NCBI GenBank assembly: GCA_009792885.1
Contig: WMCF01000008.1
Span: 21,007,578 to 21,071,577, forward strand
Direction of reading: 5' to 3'
Length of the DNA: 64,000 bases
DNA from: Eremophila alpestris peregrina
Lineage: Eukaryota; Chordata; Aves; Passeriformes; Alaudidae
A program made the translations under genes and the position numbers. The notes under the pieces were generated by a model. The model worked only from the letters and a program-made list of their open reading frames with translations. It did no database searches and was not told the DNA's origin. Of the stretch, positions 1 through 11,636 are shown piece after piece. The stretch's first letter is position 1. Each line of letters starts with the position of its first letter.

Positions 1-542
1 ATGTGTCTCCATGGGAACTCAGTGCCAGAACAATGGGCTTATCGCAGAGACTGGGTCAATGCCTGGCTCTCTGGACTGATCTGTTCTGTTCCTGCTGTGT
101 GGACCAGAATGACCCAATGGCTGCACCTGTTCCCACCATGTACCAGTGGCCAGGTACGGTGTGCAGCTTGTTCTTGGAGCAATGCACCTCAACAGAGGTG
201 GCTCCCACTTTGGCCAAATGCCCCCTGCTTTGAGAAGACCTATAAAACTGTGAGGACTGAAAACCACCTTGTGTGCACCCCACAGGAAGACGTGTCTATT
301 GGCTGGACCACAAGGACGTCGTCTCTCCATTGGTAGATATAACCCCCTTTTTCTCTTTCTTTCCTTTGCTCTCCCTCTCCCTCTCTCTCTCTCTCTTCCT
401 CTCCCACTATTACATACTGTCATTTGCACTCAATAAAGGTGCATTGTTGATTAAACTGTTGTTGTCCCCTGCTGTGCCTTTTGAGCTCTGAGATCTCTAA
501 AAGAACCTATCAGGACTTCGCCGGCAGCTGCGGACCCTGACA
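1..542 (+). mobile_element. ERV LTR (5' edge at or before window start)
   Basis: This is a retroviral long terminal repeat in sense orientation. A TATAAAA box lies at 241-247, a CT-rich tract at about 350-406, an AATAAA signal at 432-437, and a U5-like tail runs to an ACCCTGACA end at 542. The CA terminus directly abuts a CR1 3' end, so the LTR probably inserted into or beside that CR1. Position 2 begins with TG and could be the true 5' end, but with no upstream flank this cannot be tested. The open frames across it have no coding character. I infer a solo LTR because no primer-binding site or gag follows. Confidence 0.6.
241..247 (+). promoter_or_regulatory. TATA box of the LTR at 1-542
   Basis: TATAAAA lies about 190 bases upstream of the AATAAA signal, the expected order for U3 promoter then R/U5. 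Present-day activity is unknown. Confidence 0.45.
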
Positions 543-692
543 GTTGTGAAGTCTCCTTCACTGGAGATATTCAAGAGCTGTCTGGACACAATCCTGTGCC
601 ATGTGCACTGGGATGCCCCTGATTGACAGCAAGGTTGGACCAGATGACCCACTGGGGTTCTTTCCAAATTTTCACATTCTGTGATTCTGTGA
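543..692 (+). mobile_element. CR1 LINE 3' end
   Basis: This is the 3' terminal region of a chicken-repeat-1 non-LTR retrotransposon. It starts with the usual segment containing CACTGGAGATATTCAAGAGC, runs through GGTTGGACCAGATGACCC, and ends in the diagnostic short direct repeats ATTCTGTGATTCTGTGA. No coding sequence remains. The join to the upstream LTR is exact, with no spacer. Confidence 0.9.
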
Positions 693-2380
693 AGGCATAA
701 GCTTTATCAGTGCAAGCAGTAAAACAAAGTGACAGAGGAAAAACCCTTGATATTCTACCCTTCATTTCACATGCTACCTGAGAAAAACAGAAGCTGCTCC
801 ACATCTCAATTTTACATTCCATTTTTCATGTAGATGTTTTCAGTACTTGATTTTTCACAGCTAAGGAATAAGCATTTGTGTATGTCAGACTAAGTACTGG
901 GAATATAAGTAATTCAGACATCCTGAAAGAAAATACTAATTTTAATTACTAAAAATATTTGAAAGTTTTCATTTGAAATGCTTTTACTTAATCAGTTGAT
1001 GATTTAATATTATTTATTAGTGCCATACAGGAAACAATACAAACTTGACACACAATATCACTTCAACTGAAACACTTCAATTGAAACATTCAGTTAAATT
1101 CACTAAAACTGAATTTGTTCACGGGGTTTTTTCCTGTGTTTTTCATTTTGTTAACATTGAAGGACGTTGTTATAACAGTGGTAATATTTTTGTTTCAGTT
1201 TTTAATTTTTGACAAATTATATTTTCTGGCTGCATAATTTTCTATTAAATTCTTTTGGTGACTTATATATGTAAGTAAATATATATATAAATATATATTT
1301 ACTTATATATAAATAAGTAAATTATGGAGTACACATACACATGAATAAAGATGTCTGAACGAAACAATAACTTCAGTGAACTAGTTTATCCTGTGTTTTG
1401 GGAAATAGCTTACTACCTCATGCTGCCAGCAAGACAATCTTCTATTTTGAGTATTCAAAGCAAACATTAAATTTTCTATATGTTTCCTGGTTAGCCCAAC
1501 CAGTTTTCACTGTGTAATTTATTACTTGAATATAAAACCAAATAATAAAGAATGGTTTAAAGTACATGTATTATATTTCTTGCTGTTAGAATTTTTGCAG
1601 CATTTACTGCTACAGAATTGTCATGGAAGTTTCACAAATCCGCTTCTGTATTTAGCTAACATCGCTGCAGAAATTAGCCCTGAAGTCCTATAGATTTCTA
1701 CAAACATAATGACAGTCTGAATGCAAATGTAATAGATGTCTTTCTTCTCCCAGCTGTTACCTTTAGCCACCTGACATTACGTCAGTAATGAGAATCAGCT
1801 CTGAAATAAAAATTCCATCACTTTCGCAGAAGGAAAGGAAAAGCATGATGAGAGTCTCAAGGCTAAAATATCAGAAAATACTTTTTTTTCCCTTTTCTCA
1901 GTAAATTATGCTTCTATTTCAACCCTTTCTGCCTAAAGAGAACTGGCAGGATGATTAATACAATTTCTACAGGCAGCCTGGCACTTACATTTTCTAACAG
2001 AGGAAGTGACAACCTGAAGTAATTCCCTGGTCTGCTAAATCCAGTATCAGACCTTTAGCAGTGGAAAACACTAGCTCCTTCAGAATAAGGAAAAAAAGGG
2101 TTTAGTTGTGAAATGTTTTAGGGATTTGCAACTGAGGCTGCACTCAGTGAGCTAAGTACATTTTAGATAAAATTGCTCCAACAGCCTACTTCTTTCTCAG
2201 CTCAAGATGAGGTGATATAGAAATATTTCCCTGCTTCCATTGCACCCTGTGTCCTGTAGAGATCAACAAGAACAAAGGGCTGACAAGAATTATGTCATGT
2301 ATTACATTAACAAATTGTATATAATTTGGAGATTTGGTGATTTAAAAATAAAGTGTCTGGGTTTCATCTTCTCTTTCAGT
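693..2380. other. Anonymous AT-rich DNA
   Basis: I see no gene or interspersed repeat. It contains a strong AT palindrome at 1261-1318 and one GGGGTTTTTT word at 1123. Open frames are short and unremarkable. Confidence 0.6.
1261..1318. repeat. AT-rich perfect palindrome, cruciform-capable
   Basis: Arms AAGTAAATATATAT (1273-1286) and ATATATATTTACTT (1291-1304) are perfect inverted copies around ATAA. The pairing can extend outwards with small bulges, ACTTATATAT on the left against ATATATAA..AGT on the right. Confidence 0.85.
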
Positions 2381-2567
2381 TTCCTTTCCTTTCCTTTCCT
2401 TTCCTTTCCTTTCCNNNNNNNNNNNNNNNNNNNNNNNNNNNNNNNNNNNNNNNNNNNNNNNNNNNNNNNTCCTTTCCTTTCCTTTCCTTTCCTTTCCTTT
2501 CCTTTCCTTTCCTTTCCTTTCCTTTCCTTTCCTTTCCTTTCCTTTCCTTTCCTTTCCTTTCCTTTTT
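2381..2567 (+). repeat. (TTTCC)n pentanucleotide array with assembly gap
   Basis: A pure TTTCC array is interrupted by 55 N at 2415-2469, so the true length is unknown. One strand is all pyrimidine and the other all purine. The open frames on both strands are translations of the repeat and should not be treated as genes. Confidence 0.98.
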
Positions 2568-3428
2568 TTAAAAAATTTCATTTAATCAGTGCACAAGAAT
2601 CAAAGATGCTGAGCACAACCCAGCAGTACCCTTCAGCATGTATCTCACCATATCTTCTTCTAGTGACAGGGTCTTCACACAGTGAACTACTAAATATTTG
2701 AGGTACTCTAACCATAGAAGTAACTTACACAAGAGCATATAACTTTTAGAGGGCAACATGTATTTCTTCTAGTCAGTTCTTCTCAGGTGCTTGGTGAGAG
2801 ATCTGCTTCTCTGACAGCATTTGGGTTGTACCATAACAGAGTTACCTCCTAGTGGTTCTGTGACACCTGAGTACTGCTGTTGTGGTGGAAGTGTTATTTT
2901 CTGGTTGGGGTTATTCTTTTCTCTGTTTTTTAGAGGTTGCAATTACCTATATTCAAGACCTGGACTGTTTGAACACAGGAATGCTGTGTAAAAGCAGGAA
3001 TGAATCACAGTGTAAATGATGAGTGGGAGAAGCATGGAGTTCTTGAAAGTACTGGAAAGGCTTTGAAAAATACTTGAAAGTACTGAAAAGATTCTGGCAG
3101 GACTTATGAGACAAGTGATCCTAAGACTTTGTCAGTGTATGGTATAGTATGGGTGAAAAGGCAGTTCTTTGCAGGGGCACCAAGTTTCTGCAATGAAGCG
3201 CTGATGGAACTCTAACAACTGCTTTTGCTGTAAAAATATTTTGGAGAAATTTGACAGAACAATGTACACAAAGCTAAAGGACTATTGCAGTGTGTAGATG
3301 ATATACAAAGCACACATGCTCTCTGTCATGACAATGCTTTAAAATTATTGCAGAAAACATTAATTATTAATTAACATATAGTTATTGACCATAAGCCCAC
3401 AACATCTAACCAATAAGAAAATACTTGC

Positions 3429-3451
3429 TACTGAATATATTTTATTCAGTA
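3429..3451. repeat. Short perfect inverted repeat
   Basis: Arms TACTGAATA and TATTCAGTA, 9 bp each, flank a 5-base loop. AT-rich with no known role. Confidence 0.7.
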
Positions 3452-3554
3452 TATTTTACCCCAACACAGATCTAAGACAAGAATAGTTCTCAAAACACTT
3501 GAATTTCTGCAAGCTTCATAGAATTTTGGGAATACTGAAATCCTTAAAGGGTTG

Positions 3555-3600
3555 TTCAGAATCACAGAGAATATGTAATAGCTCCAAACCCCTGATCCTT
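3555..3600 (-). mobile_element. Possible CR1 3' end scrap
   Basis: TCAGAATCACAGAGAAT followed by CTCCAAACCCCTGATC resembles the reversed CR1 terminus with its middle deleted. It is too short for certainty. Confidence 0.3.
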
Positions 3601-6144
3601 GAATATCTTTCTACATAGGTTAAACCCCATGCTCTTTTTTATTTTTAGAGGTGTTATTCAGATATCTCTCTTCTGCCTCATGAGATTTCCTTAGACATTT
3701 ACTTTTGAAATATCTGTTTCTATGACAAAGCTGTTTGAAGCTAATCAAAGCATTTATAAATGTTATTGTGAAATCAGACAGGCAAACCAAGAGGCAGTAG
3801 ACACTCAGATCACATACCCAGGCATGTAAATTCCAAGTGTTAATGATTACTGTTGAGAGCTAGTAGTTATATTCTACATATCAAATTCCAGCACTTGGGC
3901 AGGCAATGTTATCTTCTGGCTGCATGGAGTGCTGTCTATCACTTTCTGGAGTCATGTTCAGCCATCTGCCTCCCAATGCAGTTTTGGAGCGTGACTTGCT
4001 TGTTGAGTCCTGGGAGGGTACTTTTTAAATAAGTAATTAAGCAACTAAATAAATAAATATATAAATAAATATATTCAATTATTTTTTAAAATTTACTGTT
4101 CATGAATATGCTCAGGTTCACATGGTGTCATACTTGTCTTAGTAGGAGGTCACTGAGCTCTGGAGGTTCTGCCTTCAAAACTCTTATCTCTCTTTCCATT
4201 AAAGGGAAGATTGCCTTTTATGTATGTGATATAATGGGATTGTCTTAAGGTTGGAAGTCTTTATCCACAGAAATAAATAAGCCTGCTTCACTAGTTTAAT
4301 CATTTAGAGAGTAGAAGATTTCACTTAAAATGAAAATTTTAAAACTAGGCAGATAAGATTTTATGGATAAACTTCCTTTGAATTAATGCTGCATATGGGG
4401 CCTTCCAATTATAGGTATTCTTGAAGTAATTTTTTATCTTATTTAAACAGATTTTGAGATCATCATCTTCTGTTTTGTGATAGAGACTGCTTTCCTACAT
4501 AAAAATATCTGAAGTCTTGAGATAATGTCTCCCTCCTCTTCCCCCTGTAAGATTTTACTAGCATCTCTCCAGACAGCCACAGGCATCTATTGCTGTTCTG
4601 TTAAATTTAGTTCCCTCCTTAGATCTCCCTCAAAGCTGAACACTTAATTTCCTTTCAATGACCTAGATGATGGAAAGAATAATAACATATTTTTTATTCT
4701 TATGCTTAGAGAGGTATATGAAGATTGTGTGGACCCTTTCCAGGCAGGTGTTTGTCCTATTCTATGAAATTTATAAGGCACACAGAGATATTCTATGCCC
4801 TAATATTTCCTGCAATGGGATAATTTCAGACATTTTACTATTCTCTGGAGTATTTGCTTTCTCAAGACCTCCATCCTGACTCTCTAACTCATTTCTCTTC
4901 TGGTTTGATGTGAAATTCTAAGTAGTGAAGTCTTAAGTGGAACCTACTTTATCTTTTTCTGATCCATTAAGCAGTGTGAATGGGATTTTTCTGATCTAAT
5001 GCAGCACCAGAGTTTAGAAGTCTTGATTTAAGATAGGTATGTAGCCTCCTGTCCCTTGTGGCTAGTGTCTTTTAGTCAGCAGTTCAGTCAAATTAATTAA
5101 TCTCTTCATGTGTCTACTTTTCTTCATTGATAACAGTAATTAGCCTAGAGGTACATCTGCAGGTGGATCAGATCAATCTCTGTGTACACACTCTGTGGTT
5201 ACACACGATGGTACTGCTGCCACTGTGAAGATGTTCACACTGGTTTTAACAATGCAGCAAAGCAGCTATGACAAGGTATTCAACACCAGCTGTAAAATCT
5301 TTCTGGGTTAGGTCAGCTGCTGACCTGTTGTGGCATACTACACGGCTAGAAATGTCTACTTCAAATGTAGTCCTGTTCAAACTGCAGCCATTGCAGAAAT
5401 TCTTTAAGATTAGATTTTCACACTCCTATAGATTTACACATCTTTACATATCTTTTAAATTCATTCCACTGAGTCTGCAAGAAGCAAGAGTACTATAATT
5501 TTCATGCTGATAAAAAATATCTCTCTTAAGGAGTTTAGAGAACACCTTAGAAGTGGAATTCTCTAATTAACAGGCATCACTGCAGAGAAAGTGATTAAAA
5601 CAGAGACCCTGTCATTTTGGTCCTGTATCTTCTTGTAGACAGTCCAAGGTGGAGATTACTATAAATCTACAGAGATCTTCCAGTCTGAAATGGGTGGCTA
5701 CCACTAATGAGTCTCTGAGAAAAATATATTCCATCCTTTACACAGTACTGGAGATTTTGGAGAGATGTTCACAATGGAAACCCTATAGAATTTTCCTGAA
5801 TATCTTTTCCCAGTTAAAGCTTGGTGAAATATTACAACTTTAATTTTCCACGTGAAATAATCCTGAAATGTAATTCAGACACCACTAGTACAAATATACA
5901 GACACATATGTGTATACCTACTGTACTCAGTCTTGCCTATATTTTCTGTGTAATAATAATGATAAGTTTGTACTTACTCAGTTTCACTTATCTGGTGACC
6001 TCAAGGAGCTTCGAAAAAATCACTTTAAGAGGCACTCTAGAGTTCTCTATATTTCATGATAGCATTTTAAAGACATAATTATGCCGAAGGAAATAGGATA
6101 AATGAATTTATTTATTAGAAGAGGAAAGGTAGTTTGTATTTATG

Positions 6145-6194
6145 TATGTATATATATATATATATATATATCTCACACAATTAATATGTGTGAG
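6145..6194. repeat. (TA)n microsatellite followed by an 8-bp hairpin
   Basis: A TATG/TA dinucleotide run passes directly into CTCACACA-ATTAATA-TGTGTGAG, a perfect 8-bp inverted repeat with a 7-base loop. Confidence 0.8.
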
Positions 6195-6962
6195 TTTAGA
6201 TATGGCAATTGCACCTGGAGATGAATGAATGATAAACACTGCAAAGACTACACAACCACAACCCTGCTAACAAACCTTGGTTTTCACATGCCAGCAAAGA
6301 GCTCTGTTGACTCTTCCACGGTAATTCTTTCCTATCTAATCCAGATTTCAGTTGTGACATACAGAGGTCAAGAAATGCAGTAGTGAACTAAGTCACACTA
6401 TACCATTTTAGACTGATTGTCCATTCCAACGCTAACAAGAGAATTACATGTTGTTCTTAATATAAAACATACATCTTGAAAAATATTGCTTCAAATTATT
6501 AATGATTTTTCATATTTGAATGTGTTAATTAAATATAATATGCTACAAGTTTTGAAGCAGCTTAAATAACCCCATCTATTTTACAGATTTTTAAATTACT
6601 GAAACAGTTGTCGTTTTAGCAACAAATCTCAATACCATAGCAATCTCCTTATAAACATTAACAAACTAAATTCATTTGAAATCCCAGCAAAACATTCTGA
6701 ATCTTTGGCATGTCTTCTAATTGTTGTATTTTTTCTGTACGCTCAGAAATATGAAATAAACTACACATACTGAAATAAATGTGTAGGTATATAACATTCC
6801 ATTCATAATGTGAATATGCCTGGAAATGATGAGACCTCATTTCCCATGTTCAGCCAGAGAGGGGTATTTTGCAGAAATATCTGCAGCTAATAAAAATAGT
6901 GTGTGAAGAGTAAAAGGAATTCCAATGCTTCATTCTGTGCTGAAATATGTAAGAAACTAAAG

Positions 6963-7527
6963 TGTGGGAACCCAGGTCACCTCTTTGGATGCTCCTGGAA
7001 GCTCGAGCCCCCTGCGGGAGATCCGAGGGCCTTGGGATAAAGTCAAAAATACCTATGCCTTTGATCTTAGCCCCTGGAAAAAGCTGCTGAAATTGAGAGA
7101 CAAAATGCAAGCCACAAGAGTTTAATTAGCATAATTATTAGTGTGTCACAGAGTGAAAAGTAGCATTTTTAGATTTTATTATATAGGATCAAAAGGGGTA
7201 AGGATGGAGGAATTTGGGTGTGTCTATTCTCCTTTCCTGGTTCTTCTTTCCCACCCTCTTTGCAGTGGTGGCCTTTTCTTGGTTGGGTTATGGTAAGATT
7301 TCACTGTCTGTTATGGGTCACAGTTATTGGTACTTAAAGGAAAACATTGTCTAATGTAGTTTAGGGTATAAAAGTTCAGGTGCCGTTGTAGGAGGATCAG
7401 ATTTTGCTTTTCGGTCTTCCTGCAAACTTCACACTGGACAGAGAGAACTTTTAGAGACAAGAAAAGAATAAACTGTTTCGAACTTTATTATTTACTCTCA
7501 GGGCACAAAAACACTAGGTACCTGAGA
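6963..7527 (+). mobile_element. Solo ERV LTR with candidate target duplication
   Basis: The order is that of a sense LTR: a TGTGGGAACCCAGG start, TATAAAA at 7367-7373, AATAAA at 7467-7472 and a short U5. The heptamer ACTAAAG occurs immediately before the element (6956-6962) and again at 7527-7533, which fits a 6-7 bp target-site duplication and a solo LTR of about 564 bp. The 3' terminal CA appears mutated, so the right end is placed by the duplication. The right flank is the decayed minus-strand coding sequence at 7730-8213. Confidence 0.6.
7367..7373 (+). promoter_or_regulatory. TATA box of the LTR at 6963-7527
   Basis: TATAAAA lies 100 bases before the AATAAA signal, consistent with a retroviral U3 promoter and a short R region. 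Confidence 0.5.
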
Positions 7528-7554
7528 CTAAAGAACTTTATAAAGCAGGCAAAT

Positions 7555-8213
7555 TTTGGCCAAACTCAGTATCTAGCCTTTCTCTTTGTATTTTAGTAAT
7601 CCATACTTGCCCAAGGGAAAAAGGTGGGAATAATGTAAACAGGCTTTTTACAGCACTAAGAGAGAGCAACTCCTGCCTATATTCCACTAAGTAGGGTTTA
7701 GCTGAGAGTGATTCTTCACAAACCTCACTGGGGTCCTGGTCTAAATGAAGTTCCCAGCATAGAAATTGCAGTTGCCTTCCTTTTCCAGGCCAGTTTCCAA
7801 GAGCACAACCCAGAGGGCAATGTAATAAAATCGCCTACAGTGACTTTAAATTCTCTCTGTCTAGGGGAATGGTCACTTTGACTATTTTGCTGCCATCATA
7901 AAAAAGGCACAGTGAGGCTGGAGTGGAACGCTCTTTGCGCTGCCTTGTTTCCTGCAAATTCTAGTATATCATTTACTGCTTTCATTAACCTTCTCTGAAA
8001 TTTTAGTATTAAATCTTTTGAAGTGGTTCTATGAATGTGGGACTCAGCGCCTACCCAGCTTGTAATATCGCTTTGTATAACAGGATTAGGGTATTTATAT
8101 GCCTTTTCAATGCCTGTAATTTGTCCAAACAACCTGTTTACAACAATATACCAAGAAGTGGTCTTCATTGAACAATCACTCACATTATTCTTAAGAGGGG
8201 TCAGAGCTCCATG
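7555..8213 (-). pseudogene. Decayed coding relic, unknown family (possibly retroviral)
   Basis: I do not recognise the protein. Reading leftwards from 8213, one frame stays open for about 105 codons, meets a single TGA at about 7896, then continues in the same frame for about 55 more codons to about 7730. Landmarks are NRLFGQITGIEKAY, SDITSWVGAESHIHRTTSKD, KFQRRLMKAVNDILEF, and after the stop DFITLPSGLCSWKLAWKRK. Composition is protein-like: mixed charge, several Trp and Cys, no low complexity. A second minus frame is open from about 7850 to 7540 and could be its frameshifted continuation. A stop lies just upstream of 8213 and the frame is broken beyond it. Size and decay suggest an old retroviral or processed gene copy. 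The neighbouring LTR points the other way, so they are probably not one provirus. Confidence 0.4.
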
Positions 8214-10810
8214 TTAAGTTCATTGCATTGCTGACTGAGTAGAAAGAGAATCCCTAACTCCTGAGAAGGAAATGAAGGGCTTTATCCTCTAGGAACACTC
8301 AAATACTTATTGAACAAGGACTAAAGCCTTTTAGAGCGTACAAGAAATTCAGACAATTTTTTTGCAAGTCTGTGTTAGCTAACATTTACCCAAATTGAAT
8401 TCTGTTTGTTCTTATGCACCACCTACACAAGGCATTTCTAAAAAAAATTAATTTAAAATCCTTTCTCTTGCATATCCTTTCAGACAGATTAAAAAATGAC
8501 ATGAGAAAGTAAAGATGATGAAAGAGGTTAAAATTAAACAAAAGAAAATGTGACGAAGTATGGTGGTTTGGCAGATGTAGAGGCCTTCATCAGAAAATAG
8601 GCTGAGCATGGCTAACTGCAGCTAACTGGCCCCTCATTTGAACAAAAGCGTGGCTACCTGCATTCAGATCAGCCCTGTTTATGGCACTAGCACTAACTGC
8701 TATCCTGAACCACATGCAGAAAACAATCCAGTGATAGAAAATAGCTCATGATTTAAATCAAAAAGATTTCTGTTTCCTCCAAAGTGTTTTGGGGTTTTTT
8801 AATGCTTTCTTTTGGTGAAGATATTTCAGTCTAATATCTCTCTTCTTACCTCAGCTAACCAGAAAAAAAAAAAAAAGTCTGTTTTTCAAATCCTCCTGAG
8901 GCTCCTGAGGTCATGGCATCTAAATTCACAAAAGTTATAAAATGCTATAAAATAACGATGTCTAATATCTGCGGACATTCTGCATCCATGATGTAGCTCG
9001 TGGATCCCACCTCCATGGCTGCTGACAGAGTATTCAAGTTGGGTGCTCCCACTGACCAGCAAACACCCTTAAAAAACTGGGGATCCCCTGTGCCAGAGCA
9101 CCCCCAGGGTTCTTGCATATTGCCAGATACACTGGGATGTCTCACAGGCAACCTGTGCATTTTCTGTGTCCCTATAAGGTAGTATAACCAACTATATACC
9201 AAGCTATTTTCCAGAGATCATGATTTCAGAGGATCATAAACCAAATCAGTGGGGATTTATTACAATATCTTGATGTTTCTTTAGCAAATCCTGTTGGAAT
9301 CAATGTTGGCGCAAGCACCTGACTGCGTTATTGAGTGTTGCCCTTACTTTTGTTGATATTGAGGATAATTACTATTGCTGGCTCGTTATATGTTGCAGAA
9401 AATAGTTTTCTAATCTCCCATCATTCAGTTTTACTCAGTACACTTTTGTGTTTTTGTAATAGGAAGAGGTCAAGAGGAGATCATGAAGTGTCTTTTCTGT
9501 TCCATTAACTGTTTCCTGTATTCTCACACACAATGTCACAATATATGTGACAATGTCTTTAAAGGTATGCCTAAATATTTCTGTATTTTCAGTTTCATTG
9601 CAGTTGCCCACCTGGCATCTCACCATCAATTCAAATTGCATTGCCAAGGCCTGATGCATAGGTGAGTTTGTCACACATTTCTTTGACTGCCAGGAATCTG
9701 TTTTTGTCCCCTTCTCTTGGTTACCAGCAGATTTTTACAAATAAAAGCTGTTAGCTTGTTTTTAAGGAATATGACTCCTACATACAAGCTCATGTTATTT
9801 TGTTTGGCTATACCTTTTTTTTGTCTGCCAAAAAACTTTTTTTAAGTTTCCTCTATCTTTATGTCAGATTTGTGGTGCAGAGAACTGAACAAAGGAAAAA
9901 GGTAGAGAATACTAATTTTCAACAACTTCAGCTAGAGCCATGTTTTACAATATTTTCATTTAAATTATGAATTAAAATTAATAAATTATGAGAAAATGTG
10001 ATATGACATGCAAACCTACGCAGAATTGTGCCCTGAGACTTTCAATTTGCCTTTGAATCCCATCAATTAAAGCTATGTAATAGCAAGTAGAGAAAGGCTG
10101 GATTTTCATAATTTCTTAGACCTCCAGAGGCCATGCAGATTATCTCTTCCAGAAGTGTTTGCTACTCATGTGTCTGCTTATAGACTGCTCTCCCTCACCA
10201 ATGGCCCACGCATACAGGTGAAGCAAGAGTGCACAGAATTTGCTATGGGTAAAGTGTTCCTGTTCTTCACCTGTCCTACTGCTGCTTCATGAGTGAAGCA
10301 CATTAAAACTATCCATGAGCAAATTCATCTTCCACAGGGTGAGAGATAAACCAGGGTCTATGGTATCCATCCTTGCTGCACACAGGCAAGATCAGAATCA
10401 GGCAATAAAATGGCCTACAGCTTTCACTGCTGTAAATTTTCTACCTCTATTGAAATCAATGGAGCTAGAAAATTTATATTAGGTCAGGGATTGGTACCAG
10501 CAGTTTCTTGCATGATTCTTCTTTGCTTGTAACTAGAGTTTCTAGTTACAAATATGCAAAGTAAATGCAAGTCTTTCCATTCTGTACTGTTTGTGCTTTA
10601 TGCCTACTATTTTCAATTACTGCTTATCCTTTCATCCTGCAGCTACCAGACTGTGAAAAAGTTTTAGTTGTGTGTGTATATCATGTGGTTGCTAGGCCTT
10701 TTAGGGCAGGGTAATTGAAAGCCTTTAATATTACAAGTCTAAGAGACTGTAAACAACCTTGTGGTTTATATGAACAAACTTAAATCTTCCAAGGATAAAT
10801 AAGCTAAATT
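8214..10810. other. Anonymous DNA
   Basis: No gene or recognisable repeat. A poly(A) run lies at about 8863-8877, a GGGGTTTTTT word at 8791, and a slightly GC-richer block at about 8990-9180 is open on both strands for 60-85 codons without a recognisable domain. Confidence 0.55.
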
Positions 10811-10955
10811 CACAGAATCACAGAAGGGGAGAGGTTGGAAGGGGCCACAGTGCATCATCTGGTCAAACCTCCTGACTCAAGAACAGTCATCCTGGAGCAC
10901 ATGGCACAGGATTGTGTCCTGACACGTCTTGAATATTTTTATAACAGATTCCACA
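10811..10955 (-). mobile_element. CR1 LINE 3' end, antisense
   Basis: It begins CACAGAATCACAGAA and continues with GGTTGGAAGGGGCCACAG and CTTGAATATTTTTATAACAG, the reversed CR1 3' terminus. Confidence 0.85.
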
Positions 10956-11636
10956 TATAAACAGAGTGAACAGATTAGGCAAAAATCTAAAATAATATAA
11001 TTTGTGTAATAAAAAAGATTAATAGCTGTTTTGATTCCAAATTTGAAATAGCTATATTGGTAAATTAATAGAACTGTGTTTGTTTGGATACTCTCTCACA
11101 ATACACAAAAGATTCTGATCTGGGACTGAACAATGATACTAAACAAAAATGTGATTCAAAGGAAAAACATTTTTCATTTCAGGGGAATGTTCTTTCTTCT
11201 TGGGACAAGAAGGACTGATATCATCTTTTGAACTAAAACATGAGACTGTAAAAATCAGAATCAGAATGACAAGATATAGAAAGTATAGTAAATATTTCAC
11301 TGCAACAACTTTCATGTAATGGAACATAATAAAGCTACTTCATACTGTTTGCATGTTATCCCCAATCCCAGGACTGAAACACTATGTAATTGATGAGGTG
11401 ATATATTCAGTACAGAATTTGTTACTGAATTTTTATATATCCTCACATGTGTCAAGGCAGATGCTGTTGTTACTTCCCATAAAAGGATTAACTTCTTTTA
11501 GCTATGACTCTGCCTTCTCCATTGTGTCTGACATTGTTTTTTCTTTTTTTATGGGAGTACCTCAGTCTTCCAAAGAGCATTATTAAATTATTATTTCAAT
11601 CCAAAAGATATTTTAATAATATATGTAATAATAAAC
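10956..11636. other. Anonymous AT-rich DNA
   Basis: I see nothing recognisable here. Confidence 0.6.

Larger units (their letters stand above)
2568..6962. other. Anonymous AT-rich DNA
   Basis: No gene is recognised. It holds a hairpin at 3429-3451, a possible CR1 scrap near 3555, an AAAT-rich stretch around 4040-4075, and a TA microsatellite with hairpin at 6145-6194. The longest open frames (about 60-85 codons) show no recognisable domain. Confidence 0.55.

Noticed and set aside
1..429. Frames of 111-136 codons on both strands
   Set aside because: They lie inside an LTR; the Arg/Glu-rich minus frame comes from the CT-rich tract.
2240..2701. A 153-codon open frame
   Set aside because: It runs through the TTTCC array and the N gap; the protein is repeat translation.
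8990..9202. Overlapping 60- and 85-codon frames in a GC-richer patch
   Set aside because: No recognisable domain; could be an old repeat, but not supportable.
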